A DNA stretch of 64,000 nt from Flavobacterium sp. (GTDB taxonomy: Bacteria; Bacteroidota; Bacteroidia; Flavobacteriales; Flavobacteriaceae), in assembly GCA_023251135.1 (NCBI GenBank), contig JAHEZJ010000006.1, positions 90,226-154,225 of the forward strand. Reading direction: 5' to 3'. The notes under the pieces were generated by a model that was not told the origin of the DNA, ran no database searches, and saw only the letters and a program-made list of their open reading frames with translations. The position numbers and the translations under genes are program-made. This document shows, piece after piece, positions 16,520-24,896 of the stretch. Each line of letters opens with the position of its first letter. Within the stretch, counting starts at the first letter, position 1.

Positions 16520-17620
16520 CTATTTGATGAGTTTTTCGACATTTGGAATTTTCTCCAAAGCCTTTGTATTTTCAACCAGAAGTTTGGCTGCGGCTTCATT
16601 TATTTTAGTTGCCGGAATGGCTTTCCATTTATTGATGTCTTTTTCGAAGTCGTTTTTGAAGAAAACTCTGGATAGATCTCGTATCACACAGTAAGCTGCT
16701 ATCGAATGGCCATTATCGCTATCGTAGTTTCCGGTATTGATAAAAAACTGTACTCGTTTGATTAGGCCTTCTTCGGAGTAAAGAGACAGTTCGGTTAATT
16801 TTCCCCTGTATTCCAGATCGGCAGAACCAACACCTTTTAATTTCGGAAACAACTTATAATCGGCAAAATGTCTGCCTTCGTGACCAATATAGCTCACTCT
16901 GAAATTTTCCGATTTTAGATCATAAGCTTTTTTTACACAAAACAAAGCTTCCTTAGTGGCCCAGCCTGCAGGATAGTAACGTCCCAAAGTGGCGTATTCG
17001 CTCCAGCCCAGCGTTACAAAATCATCCATAAAAAAGATTTTGATTGGGGTTTCTTTTCCGTCATAATTGACTTTATAAATGGTGTCTTTTTCTGTTTTCC
17101 AAACCAATAAATCATACAAACCTCCGGTTTTTCCAAATCCTGTGGTATGATAGCCTAAACTGGCGATGTATTTTTTTTGGTACACATTGATGCTGTCTTC
17201 ATTGAGCGGCAAGTTTTTGGCAGCAGGGAAATTCGTTTTAAGAAAATTAGAAACGTTTTTTATAATCAGTGAATCTGTTTTCTTTTCCTTGTTTAAGAAA
17301 GAGAAACGCCAGTAATCTCTGTAAATCTTTAGCAGCTGATCTATTTTTGATTTTCTGGTTTCGAGGAAATCGCTTTTGTCTTCTTCAAATTTAAAGCGGC
17401 TTTCGAAGTTGGTTTTGAATTTTAAATCCTTTTCCGCTATTTTTTTGGTCGGATCAAGCTCGAGTAACGACAGGGCCGATTTTGGATTCCCATCTAAAGC
17501 GAGAGAGTAGATTTTGGTATAATCCAGTTTTATACTGTCATTTTGAATGGATTGAGCGCTTGTTTTTGAACATAAAAAGAGGCTGAAAAAGAGTAAGGTG
17601 GCAAGTTTTAGAGTTCTCAT
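16520..17620 (-). CDS. Secreted protein with HExxH motif, possible zinc peptidase
   Basis: 366 aa with a signal peptide (MRTLKLATLLFFSLFLCSKTSAQS). No family is recognised. A gluzincin-like motif is visible: H247-E248-G-R-H251 inside YIGHEGRHFADYKLFP, and glutamates E270 and E277 in ADLEYRGKLTELSLY, 19 and 26 residues after the second His, where a third zinc ligand would be expected. The region before (about 155-230) is rich in aromatic and glycine residues. It would act in the periplasm or outside. Stands alone; a palindromic repeat lies upstream. Peptidase activity is an inference from one motif. Confidence 0.65.
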   Translation of the reverse strand: MRTLKLATLLFFSLFLCSKTSAQSIQNDSIKLDYTKIYSLALDGNPKSALSLLELDPTKKIAEKDLKFKTNFESRFKFEEDKSDFLETRKSKIDQLLKIYRDYWRFSFLNKEKKTDSLIIKNVSNFLKTNFPAAKNLPLNEDSINVYQKKYIASLGYHTTGFGKTGGLYDLLVWKTEKDTIYKVNYDGKETPIKIFFMDDFVTLGWSEYATLGRYYPAGWATKEALFCVKKAYDLKSENFRVSYIGHEGRHFADYKLFPKLKGVGSADLEYRGKLTELSLYSEEGLIKRVQFFINTGNYDSDNGHSIAAYCVIRDLSRVFFKNDFEKDINKWKAIPATKINEAAAKLLVENTKALEKIPNVEKLIK

Positions 17621-17719
17621 ATAAAAGTGTTTGGGTTAATTTTTAACGGCTTTTATACTATAGAGACTTTTTTTGGGCTAATGTTACAGTTTTACTTTTT
17701 TATTTTTATTTCAATCCGT

Positions 17720-17752
17720 AAACCCGACAGTTTTTAAAAACCTGTCGGGTTT
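17720..17752. terminator. CCCGACAGG palindrome, probable terminator of the HxlR gene
   Basis: AACCCGACAG and CCTGTCGGGTT arms around TTTTTAAAAA; ends 2 nt from the stop of the minus-strand HxlR gene. Confidence 0.72.
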
Positions 17753-17754
17753 GT

Positions 17755-18150
17755 TTAATTGCTTTTTGTATCCTCATCTAAATGTCCAATGATTTTGTTT
17801 CGGTGTAAGGATCCCCATTCATGCAATGCTCCAATAACATTATATAAAGTGTGGCTGTGTTCTGTTCTGGCATATTCAACCGTTGGTGGAAAAGTGTCAT
17901 AAACGGTTCGGGTTACCAGTTTGTTTATCTCGAGATCTTTAAGCTCCTTCGAAAGCATTTTGTCCGTAATTCCGTTGATGTCCTTTGAAATTTCTTTGAA
18001 TCGCTTAGGTCGGTTCGATAATGCAATCAAAATAGGCAATTTCCATCTGCCGCTTAAAACTTCCAGAGCATCTCTGACAGGCAATAAGGCAGCCAGGCAT
18101 TCCTCTGATGCCGAGCACATTTCGTTGTTTAGTTCCTTCTTTGTTTTCAT
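17755..18150 (-). CDS. HxlR/YodB-family transcriptional regulator
   Basis: 131 aa from the ATG at 18150 (MKTKKELNNE); the frame stays open to 18288 but that would run through the palindromic operator and into the divergent gene. Winged-helix repressor: core DALEVLSGRWKLPILIALSN with RFKEISKDINGITDKMLSKELKDLE as recognition region. Two N-terminal cysteines, C12 and C18, lie just before the first helix, comparable to the redox-sensing Cys6 of Bacillus YodB. It is divergent from an azoreductase gene, as YodB controls azoR1, so sensing quinones or diamide-like electrophiles is likely. Confidence 0.85.
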   Translation of the reverse strand: MKTKKELNNEMCSASEECLAALLPVRDALEVLSGRWKLPILIALSNRPKRFKEISKDINGITDKMLSKELKDLEINKLVTRTVYDTFPPTVEYARTEHSHTLYNVIGALHEWGSLHRNKIIGHLDEDTKSN

Positions 18151-18161
18151 ATTTGTGCTGT

Positions 18162-18199
18162 TACTATCCTCAAGGATAGCGCTATCCTTGAGGATAGTA
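18162..18199. promoter_or_regulatory. Double HxlR operator: 38-bp perfect palindrome
   Basis: The 38 bp are a perfect inverted repeat made of two tandem 16-bp sites, CTATCCTCAAGGATAG (18164-18179) and CTATCCTTGAGGATAG (18182-18197), each itself a palindrome apart from the central two bases. It lies 12 nt upstream of the HxlR start and 26 nt before the -7 element of the azoreductase gene, so binding would repress both. Confidence 0.75.
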
Positions 18200-18224
18200 C
18201 TATAAAAGGTATAGCAAATGTAGA

Positions 18225-18232
18225 TAAGTTTG
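18225..18232 (+). promoter_or_regulatory. -7 element of the azoreductase promoter
   Basis: TAAGTTTG fits the Bacteroidota TAnnTTTG element, 25 nt before the ATG. No TTG at the usual spacing is seen; the -33 area lies close to the palindrome's right edge. Confidence 0.45.
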
Positions 18233-18257
18233 TATTGTAAAACAAAAGTAAATAAAC

Positions 18258-18869
18258 ATGAGTAAAAAGATTCTGAATATAGTAACAAGCATCAAAGGAG
18301 ATGCTTCTTTTAGCAATAAATTATCAAATGCCGTTCTGGAAAAGCTTGCAAAAGAATACCCGCAAAGTACGGTACAAACTTTTGATCTTTCTAAAACACC
18401 ATTGCCTTATCTTGATGAATTGCAGCTTAGTGCATTTTATACTCCAGCAGATGCCTATTCTGAAAGTCAATCGGAAGCGATTAAACTTTCTGATGATGCT
18501 GTAAGCGATTTGTTGGAAGCTGATATTATTGTGATCGGGGTTCCGATTTATAATTTTGGAATTCCTGCTTTATTAAAAGGGTGGATTGATCAGGTGGCCA
18601 GAGCCGGCAGAACCTTTAGTTATGATGAAAATGGACCAAAAGGTTTAGTAACCGGTAAAAAAGTATTTTTGTCTGTTGCGTCAGGAGCTGTATTTTCAGA
18701 AGGGCCTTATAAAAGTTACGATTTTGCAGAACCATATTTGCGTGTTGTTTTAGGGTTTCTGGGAATTACCGATGTAACGACTTTTCGTGTAGAAGGAACT
18801 TCAATTCCTGATTTTGCTGAGAATGCACTACCAAAAGCTTTAACCGATGTTGAAGAGTTTGTTTTTTAA
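18258..18869 (+). CDS. azoR: FMN-dependent NADH-azoreductase/quinone reductase
   Basis: 203 aa, the usual AzoR length. N-terminal phosphate-binding loop SIKGDASFSNKL (11-22), flavin-contacting PIYNFGIPALLKGWIDQV (about 95-112), then ARAGRTFSY and GPKGLVTGKKV. It reduces quinones and azo compounds with NADH by two-electron transfer in the cytosol. Divergent from the HxlR regulator across a double operator; followed by three stacked palindromic repeats. Confidence 0.93.
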   Translation: MSKKILNIVTSIKGDASFSNKLSNAVLEKLAKEYPQSTVQTFDLSKTPLPYLDELQLSAFYTPADAYSESQSEAIKLSDDAVSDLLEADIIVIGVPIYNFGIPALLKGWIDQVARAGRTFSYDENGPKGLVTGKKVFLSVASGAVFSEGPYKSYDFAEPYLRVVLGFLGITDVTTFRVEGTSIPDFAENALPKALTDVEEFVF

Positions 18870-18889
18870 ACAGAATAAATTGCGATCCT

Positions 18890-19090
18890 AAACCCGACAG
18901 GTTTTAAAAACCTGTCGGGTTTGTTCAGATGGTATCGAGTTTGCTTTTTAAGCGAAAAATAAACTGCGATTCTAAGGCCTAAAGGTTTTTAAAAACTGTC
19001 GGGTTTGTTTGTTAAACGGAAAATAAATTGCGATAGTTGAACATTTTCGTGAGTAGTAAACCGGACAAGTTTTTAAAGGCTGTCCGGTTT
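18890..19090. repeat. Three diverged tandem copies of the CCCGACAGG palindrome block
   Basis: Copies at 18890-18922 (intact), 18974-19005 (left arm decayed, GGCCTAAAGG) and 19058-19090 (arms AAACCGGACA / TGTCCGGTTT). Each is preceded by a variant of AATAAATTGCGAT, so a block of 70-85 bp was duplicated. The third copy changed a C to G in one arm and the matching G to C in the other, keeping the stem. The array lies between the convergent azoreductase and thiolase genes and probably ends transcription from both sides. Confidence 0.8.
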
Positions 19091-19098
19091 GTCTTTTT

Positions 19099-20379
19099 TT
19101 ACTTTTCGATAATCATTGTAACGCCTTGTCCTCCGGCGGCACAAATAGAAATTAGTCCGCGTCCTGATCCTTTTTCATTTAATAATTTGGCCATCACACC
19201 AATGATACGGCCTCCTGTGGCAGCAAAGGGATGTGCGGCTGCGAGACTACTTCCTTTCACGTTTAGTTTTTCGCGGTCAATAGCGCCGAGAGTTTTAGAA
19301 AGTCCAATTTGTGTGCTTAGTTCAGGGCTTTCCCAGATTTTTAAAGTGGCTAAAACCTGCGCAGCAAAAGCTTCGTGAATTTCATAATAATCAAAATACT
19401 GTAAAGTCAGACCGGCTTTGTCGAGCATATTACTGACCGCAAACAGAGGAGCCAACAAAAGGTTTTGCTGATTTTTGACATATTCAATGGCAGCAATTTC
19501 TGCAAAAGTGATGTAGGCCAAAATAGGAAGTCCTTGTTCTTTGGCCCATTCTTCACTGGCCAAAAGTATGCAGGACGCACCATCAGTTAGTGGTGTTGAG
19601 TTTCCTGCGGTTAGGGTTCCGTTGGTTTTGTCGAAGGCCGGTTTTAGTTTGGCGAGTTTTTCAAGTGTACTGTCTTTTCGCAGATTATTGTCTTTATAAA
19701 GTCCGTTGAATGGCGTTATCATATCATCAAAAAAACCTTCGTCGTAGGCTTTTGCCATATTGAGATGACTTTTAAGCGCGAGATTGTCCTGGTCTTCACG
19801 GGAAATTTTATAATGTTTGGCTGTGATTTCGGTATGTCCGCCCATCGAAAGTCCGGTTTGAACTTCTTCATTTCGGGGAACGAGCGGTGCTAAATCTTTG
19901 GGGCGAATTTTTAAAAATTGCTTTATTTTTTCACCCAGTGATTTTGCATTTCTGGCGTTGAGCAGAATCTTTCTAAGCTTGTCGCTTACTGCCATCGGAA
20001 TATCGCTAATAGAATCAACGCCTCCGGCAATTCCGCATTCTATTTGGCCTAAGGCTATTTTGTTGGCAATATAAATAGCGCTTTCAATTCCGGTGTCACA
20101 GGCTTGCTGTAAATCACAGGCAGGTGTTGCGGGATCAAGTGCCGTTTTTAAAACACATTCTCTCATCAGATTATTATCGTAGGTATGTTTGATCACAGCA
20201 CCTCCGGCAACTTCTCCTAATAATTTCCCTTTCAAATTGTATTTGTGTACAAGACCATCAAGAGCAGCAGTCATCATTTGCTGATTTCCAACTTCGGCAT
20301 AAGCCGTATTAGCTCTTGCAAACGGAATACGGTTGTATCCAACAATAGCTACTTTTTTGATTGTATTCGTATGATTCAT
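19099..20379 (-). CDS. Thiolase (acetyl-CoA acyltransferase, FadI-like)
   Basis: 426 aa. Cleaves 3-ketoacyl-CoA or condenses acetyl-CoA. Nucleophile C94 in LQQACDTGIES; the usual NEAF is HEAF here, as in FadI/trifunctional-enzyme-type thiolases; AAHPFAATGGR carries the catalytic His, and SICAAGGQG the second Cys. There is an insertion after residue 130 (RKILLNARNAKSLGEKIKQF), also typical of the FadI group. Stands alone, without fadJ or acyl-CoA dehydrogenase next to it. Confidence 0.9.
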   Translation of the reverse strand: MNHTNTIKKVAIVGYNRIPFARANTAYAEVGNQQMMTAALDGLVHKYNLKGKLLGEVAGGAVIKHTYDNNLMRECVLKTALDPATPACDLQQACDTGIESAIYIANKIALGQIECGIAGGVDSISDIPMAVSDKLRKILLNARNAKSLGEKIKQFLKIRPKDLAPLVPRNEEVQTGLSMGGHTEITAKHYKISREDQDNLALKSHLNMAKAYDEGFFDDMITPFNGLYKDNNLRKDSTLEKLAKLKPAFDKTNGTLTAGNSTPLTDGASCILLASEEWAKEQGLPILAYITFAEIAAIEYVKNQQNLLLAPLFAVSNMLDKAGLTLQYFDYYEIHEAFAAQVLATLKIWESPELSTQIGLSKTLGAIDREKLNVKGSSLAAAHPFAATGGRIIGVMAKLLNEKGSGRGLISICAAGGQGVTMIIEK

Positions 20380-20511
20380 ATCTGAGAAGGTGTTTTTAGT
20401 TTTTTTTCAGCTTAAAGGTAAGCAGAGTTATTTGTTATTGAATGATTTGGTGTACAAAATATTTCGCTTTTTGAGTTTAGTGCTGAATTATTTGTTTTTT
20501 AAATTGTATTT

Positions 20512-20530
20512 ATTTAGAATGATTAAAAAT
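20512..20530. promoter_or_regulatory. Weak Fur-box-like site before the TonB receptor
   Basis: ATTTAGAATGATTAAAAAT looks like a 7-1-7 Fur-type inverted repeat with two mismatches in the right arm, 72 nt upstream of the receptor start. Iron control would suit the gene, but the match is imperfect. Confidence 0.3.
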
Positions 20531-20601
20531 AATTTGCAAAACAGAGTTTTAGCGATTACTTTTGCCAGCGAATTCAAAACCAAATAATAATAGTGAATAT
20601 C

Positions 20602-22983
20602 ATGAGTATAAAAAAAGTTTTATTTTCTCTGATTTTTCTGAACTCATTAATGATGATGGGGCAGGGACTGGGAAAAATAACAGGAAAGGTTTCCTTAACG
20701 GGAAATGTGCCGGCAGAAAATGTTTCTGTTGCACTGAAAGGAACAAAATATAGTGCCATTACAAACGAACACGGGCAGTACGAAATTAAAAATGTTAAGC
20801 CAGCCAGCTATACCATTAGCATTAGTGCAGTAGGAATTCGTCAGGTTGAAGACAGAATTACAGTTGCCGCTAAGCAAACGACAATTAAGAACTTCATGCT
20901 TTCGGAGAGTCAGGAAGATCTGGATGAAGTTGTGATTACGAAGAACAAATACAAGCAGGACAAGCCTTCTTTATCTTTACGTCTTCAAACTCCTGTGCTT
21001 GAAATTCCGCAGAACATTCAGATTGTGAGCGGTCAGGCGTTAAAAGATCAGCAGATTGTGAGTATGAGTGACGGTGTGATCAGAAACGTGAGTGGTGCGG
21101 TACGTTCAGAGCATTGGGGGGATTTGTACACGAACATAAAAATGCGTGGTTCTCAGGTTCAGGCGTTCCGAAATGGGTTTAACGTAGTTTCTTCTTCTTG
21201 GGGACCTCTTACCGAAGACATGAGTTTTGTGGATCATATCGAGTTTGTAAAAGGACCGGCAGGTTTCATGATTTCAAGTGGTGATCCAAGCGGATTGTAC
21301 AATGTAGTAACGAAAAAACCAACCGGTATTACAAAAGGAGAAGCTAGTGTAATGGCGGGAAGTTATGATTTTTACAGAGCCAGTATTGATCTTGACGGAA
21401 AATTGGATAAAAAAGGAAAGTTATTGTATCGTTTTAATGCAGCGGCACAAAAGAGAGGATCACATCGTGCATTTGAGCACAATGATCGTTATGTAATTGC
21501 TCCGGTACTTACGTATCAGGTTGATGACAAAACAAAAATTACTGCTGAATATAATTTTCAGTATGCCAACATGACCGAAGTAGGTTCTTATTATGTTTTC
21601 GGACCTAAATCGGATGGATATGGAACTTTACCAGTTGGATTTACAATGACACAACCGGGTTTGCCTGATACCAACATTCAGGATCATAGTGGATACCTTA
21701 TGTTTGAGCATAAGTTTGATGACAATTGGAAATTAACCGCACAAACGTCATATTTCAAATACCTTCAGAAAGGATACAGTTCATGGCCGAGTATGGTTGG
21801 TTCAAGTGAGAACGCTCTTGGAAAAGGAAATATTATCAGAAATGTGGGGATCTGGGATGCCGAAAGTAATATGTATTTAGGTCAGATATTTGTAAACGGG
21901 AAGTTCAATACCGGATCAGTTACGCATAAAGTATTAGCTGGTGTAGATTTAGGTAATAAAGATTATATGGCAGATTGGGGACAATCTCATGATCTTGATA
22001 CGGCTGCCAATCCGTTTAATGTTTACAATCCAAATTATGGAACACCTTCTAATGGCCTTCCAGCTTTCGATCGTACAAAACCACTTTCTGTGAGAGCCGG
22101 AGGTAAGCAGACTACTGAATACGCAGCAGGTTATATTCAGGATGAACTTGGTTTTTTTGAGAACAAATTAAGATTGACTCTTGCAGCAAGATATACCTGG
22201 ATTAGCCAAAACAGTTGGGGAACAGTTGAGGAAGACAGTCACATTACCCCACGTATAGGGGTTAGTTATTCGGTAACAGATAATCTGGCCCTTTACGGAT
22301 TATACGATCAGGCTTTTTTACCACAAGCCGGAATTATTAAAAATGGAGATAAGGTAAAACCGCTTACAGGAAATAATTTAGAATTTGGAATTAAGAAAGA
22401 TTGGTTTGACGGATCATGGAGTTCTACATTAGCGGCATACCGTATTGTAAAACAAAATGAACTTACCGCTGATCCAACTAACGGACCAAACGACATCTAT
22501 AAAGTTGTTTTAGGAGAAAAAAGAGCACAAGGTATTGAATTTGACGTTAGAGGAAAATTATTAGACGGACTTAACCTTATTGCTAATTATGCTTTTACAG
22601 AATCGGTTGTAACGAGCTCTGTTGTTACATCTATAGGCGTTGGTTCAGTTGTACCGGGATTTGCTAAACATAGCGCCAATGCATGGTTGAATTACAGCAT
22701 TCAAAGTGGTAAACTAAAAGGATTAGGAGCTTCGATAGGAGGTACTTATCTGGCAGACCGTCAAACGGACAGCTGGAGTGTAGGAAATGTAAGATTACCA
22801 AATTATTTTAAACTGGATGGAGGTTTATCTTATGAAACAGGTAAATTTAAAATTACAGCCAATGTGTTTAATATTTTGGATAAATACCTATACAGCGGAT
22901 CTTATTATGAGTGGCTTTCGGCTTACTACTGGCAAACCGAAGCTCCAAGAAACTTTAGAGTTGGGGTAACGTATAAGTTCTAA
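20602..22983 (+). CDS. TonB-dependent siderophore receptor with carboxypeptidase-like N-terminal domain
   Basis: 793 aa from the ATG at 20602 (MSIKKVLFSLIFLNSLMMMG); a GTG three codons upstream is in frame but less likely. Signal peptide, then a CarboxypepD_reg-like domain (about 26-105, GKITGKVSLTGNVPAENVSV), then the plug (DEVVITKNKYKQDKPSL, LEIPQNIQIVSGQALKDQ, HIEFVKGPAGFMISSGDPSG, NVVTKKPTGI) and the barrel ending VGVTYKF. The DIPQ-like LEIPQ and KKPTG strings place it with ferric-siderophore receptors. Monocistronic. Confidence 0.9.
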   Translation: MSIKKVLFSLIFLNSLMMMGQGLGKITGKVSLTGNVPAENVSVALKGTKYSAITNEHGQYEIKNVKPASYTISISAVGIRQVEDRITVAAKQTTIKNFMLSESQEDLDEVVITKNKYKQDKPSLSLRLQTPVLEIPQNIQIVSGQALKDQQIVSMSDGVIRNVSGAVRSEHWGDLYTNIKMRGSQVQAFRNGFNVVSSSWGPLTEDMSFVDHIEFVKGPAGFMISSGDPSGLYNVVTKKPTGITKGEASVMAGSYDFYRASIDLDGKLDKKGKLLYRFNAAAQKRGSHRAFEHNDRYVIAPVLTYQVDDKTKITAEYNFQYANMTEVGSYYVFGPKSDGYGTLPVGFTMTQPGLPDTNIQDHSGYLMFEHKFDDNWKLTAQTSYFKYLQKGYSSWPSMVGSSENALGKGNIIRNVGIWDAESNMYLGQIFVNGKFNTGSVTHKVLAGVDLGNKDYMADWGQSHDLDTAANPFNVYNPNYGTPSNGLPAFDRTKPLSVRAGGKQTTEYAAGYIQDELGFFENKLRLTLAARYTWISQNSWGTVEEDSHITPRIGVSYSVTDNLALYGLYDQAFLPQAGIIKNGDKVKPLTGNNLEFGIKKDWFDGSWSSTLAAYRIVKQNELTADPTNGPNDIYKVVLGEKRAQGIEFDVRGKLLDGLNLIANYAFTESVVTSSVVTSIGVGSVVPGFAKHSANAWLNYSIQSGKLKGLGASIGGTYLADRQTDSWSVGNVRLPNYFKLDGGLSYETGKFKITANVFNILDKYLYSGSYYEWLSAYYWQTEAPRNFRVGVTYKF

Positions 22984-23038
22984 TCTCTTTAGGTTCTGAG
23001 GCACTGAGGTGCTAAGGTTCTGAGGGTTATTTAAAAGT

Positions 23039-23315
23039 AAACCCGACAGGTTTTTAAAACCTGTCGGGTTTGTTTGTTATGGTGGAATAAGAAATCCTTT
23101 TAATCTTTATAATCCGTGGTAAAAAACTACCCTTTTTGAATGAGCGGAATGACCTTTGTACCAGTAAGTGTCCCATACTAAACCCGACAGGTTTTTGAAA
23201 CCTGTCGGGTTTGTTTGTTATGGTGAAATAAGAAATCCTTTTAATCTTTATAATCTGTGGCAAAAAATTACCCTTTTTGAACGAGCGGAATAACCTTTGT
23301 ACCAATAAGTTCTAT
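23039..23315. repeat. 141-bp direct duplication carrying a palindrome and the 3' end of the monooxygenase gene
   Basis: Copy A begins at 23039 and copy B at 23180; each runs about 130 bp with roughly 90% identity. Both contain the CCCGACAGG palindrome (23039-23071 and 23180-23212), the AATAAGAAATCCTTTTAATC stretch, and the last 13 codons of the LLM monooxygenase gene. Copy B is the real gene end; copy A (23127-23168) is an orphan fragment still in frame with its own stop codon. Confidence 0.88.
23127..23168 (-). pseudogene. Orphan C-terminal fragment of an LLM monooxygenase gene
   Basis: Reads on the minus strand LTGTKVIPLIQKG then TAG, against LIGTKVIPLVQKG then TAA in the intact gene. Differences are mostly conservative, so the piece may come from a diverged paralogue that was lost rather than from recent slippage. 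Confidence 0.65.
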
Positions 23316-24290
23316 CGCATTCATTAGTTGTGTATGGGTAAGACCCGCATTATCCATTTGAAATGTAAATCTTGAAATTCCGCCAAGTGATTCGCTGTGG
23401 CGCAAGAGTTTATCGGCAATGCGTTCAGGATGGCCTACAACCAAAACTCCCAGATCATCAATTAAGCCGTCAAATTTGGCTCTGGTAACTGGTGGCCAGC
23501 CGCGTTCTAAGCCTAGTTTTGTCCAAAGTTCAGCATAACCCGGATAATATTCTTCGATGGCTTTTGCGGTAGTGCTTGCTGCAAATCCGGGTGAATGTAA
23601 ACCTACCTGAAGTTCTTCGGGCTGGTAACCAGCTGCTTTTCCTGCTTCACGATACAAGTCTACTAGCGGACGGAAACGATGTGTCTGCCCTCCAATAACG
23701 GCCACCATCAAAGGCAAACCTAAGGATCCGGCTCTTACAAAAGATTCGGGAGTTCCGCCAACGCCTAACCAGACTGGTAGTTTTTCCTGTAAAGCCCTCG
23801 GATAAACCGGAAGATTATTCAAAGCGGGACGAAATTTCCCCGACCAGGTCACAAATTCATTGTCTCTGATTTGAAGTAAAAGCTCTAATTTTTCTTTAAA
23901 AAGCGCGTCATAGTCATTCAGATTAAATCCGAAAAGAGGGTAAGCTTCGATTGAAGAGCCACGGCCCACTACAATTTCAGCTCTTCCTTTTGAAATTAAG
24001 TCAAGAGTTGCAAAACTTTGATAGACTCTTACCGGGTCAGCAGCACTTAAAACCGAAACAGCACTTGACAATCGAATGCGTTTTGTTCGTGCCGCGGCAG
24101 CACTTAAAATTACGGCGGTAGCCGAATCTAAAAACTCTTTTTTATGATGTTCACCAATTCCAAAAACGTCAAGTCCGGCCTGATCTGCCAGCTCGATTCT
24201 TTGGAGTAATTGTTCCATTGCATCAACACTGCTTAACGTATTGTGGTCTCCGTACATCGCCGAAGCGAAACTGTCAATTCCTATTTCCAT
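23268..24290 (-). CDS. LLM-class flavin-dependent oxidoreductase (luciferase-like monooxygenase)
   Basis: 340 aa from the ATG at 24290 (MEIGIDSFASAMYGD), where members of this subfamily usually start; another ATG lies four codons upstream. TIM-barrel flavoenzyme: GLDVFGIGEHH near residue 40, then LSSAVSVLSAADPVRVYQSFATLD, VVGRGSSIEAYPLFG and VWLGVGGTPESFVRAG. It would use reduced FMN/F420-like flavin; substrate unknown. Its last 13 codons are part of a direct duplication. Monocistronic, with palindromic repeats on both sides. Confidence 0.87.
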   Translation of the reverse strand: MEIGIDSFASAMYGDHNTLSSVDAMEQLLQRIELADQAGLDVFGIGEHHKKEFLDSATAVILSAAAARTKRIRLSSAVSVLSAADPVRVYQSFATLDLISKGRAEIVVGRGSSIEAYPLFGFNLNDYDALFKEKLELLLQIRDNEFVTWSGKFRPALNNLPVYPRALQEKLPVWLGVGGTPESFVRAGSLGLPLMVAVIGGQTHRFRPLVDLYREAGKAAGYQPEELQVGLHSPGFAASTTAKAIEEYYPGYAELWTKLGLERGWPPVTRAKFDGLIDDLGVLVVGHPERIADKLLRHSESLGGISRFTFQMDNAGLTHTQLMNAIELIGTKVIPLVQKG

Positions 24291-24315
24291 TTTTTTTAGC
24301 ATTAGGCTTTAAGTC

Positions 24316-24487
24316 TTAAGCAATATGCTTTTCAAGAAAGCCTACAGCCCAATACTTATCGCGGTTATTAGAGTATTATCGCTTAGTAAACCCGACAGGT
24401 TTTTAAAACCTGTCGGATTCGATTGTTATTAAGTAATATGTTTTTTAAGAAAGCCTAAAGCCTAAAGCCTAAAGCTTACAGCCAATA
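24316..24487. repeat. Direct repeats flanking a CCCGACAGG palindrome, with AGCCTAA tandem repeats
   Basis: TTAAGCAATATGCTTTTCAA with AAGCCTACAGCCCAAT (24316-24354) recurs as TTAAGTAATATGTTTTTTAA with AAGCCT...TACAGCCAATA (24429-24487). Between them is the palindrome 24388-24418 (right arm altered to TGTCGGATT). The second copy carries three to four tandem AAGCCTA units (about 24450-24476). Confidence 0.7.
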
Positions 24488-24488
24488 A

Positions 24489-24896
24489 TTAATGAGAAAA
24501 ACCAAAGGAAACACTGATCAGAATAATCACAATAACAATTAAAGTGATGCCTACATACAGATAATCCTTTTCCAGTAAAAAAGAAAATAGTGACAGTAAA
24601 ACGCGTAAAACCGGGGTTAGAAAAAGCAGGATGATCCCAAAAAAGATCAACGATTCACCATTTCCCTGAATCACGCCCTGATAAATTGCTGAAACGACTT
24701 CAAAAATATTGCGGTCATTTTCATGAAAGACCGAGTAATCTTCAATGTCTGTGCTATGCGCCATCAAATAAACAATTCCGCCAATAAAAGCGACTGATAA
24801 GGAAATCCAAACGCCATAACGCAATAAGTTACCAATAATGGTTTGAAAATCCTTTTCTCCAAATTTTTCGTGTTGCATAGTCTTAGATTTTTCCAT
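24489..24896 (-). CDS. DUF1634 membrane protein
   Basis: 135 aa, three predicted membrane segments (about 28-46, 78-100 and 110-132) and the motif GNLLRYGVWISLSVAFIGGIVYL typical of DUF1634. It overlaps the end of the TauE-type gene by 14 nt if the ATG at 24896 is used; the ATG at 24878 (MQHEKFGEK) gives a 4-nt gap instead. DUF1634 proteins are regularly encoded with TauE/SafE permeases, so they probably act together. Confidence 0.83.
   Translation of the reverse strand: MEKSKTMQHEKFGEKDFQTIIGNLLRYGVWISLSVAFIGGIVYLMAHSTDIEDYSVFHENDRNIFEVVSAIYQGVIQGNGESLIFFGIILLFLTPVLRVLLSLFSFLLEKDYLYVGITLIVIVIILISVSFGFSH

Noticed and set aside
18150-18288. Longer HxlR protein starting at 18288
   Set aside because: The extension would run through the perfect 38-bp palindrome and overlap the divergent azoreductase gene; the family starts near the ATG at 18150.
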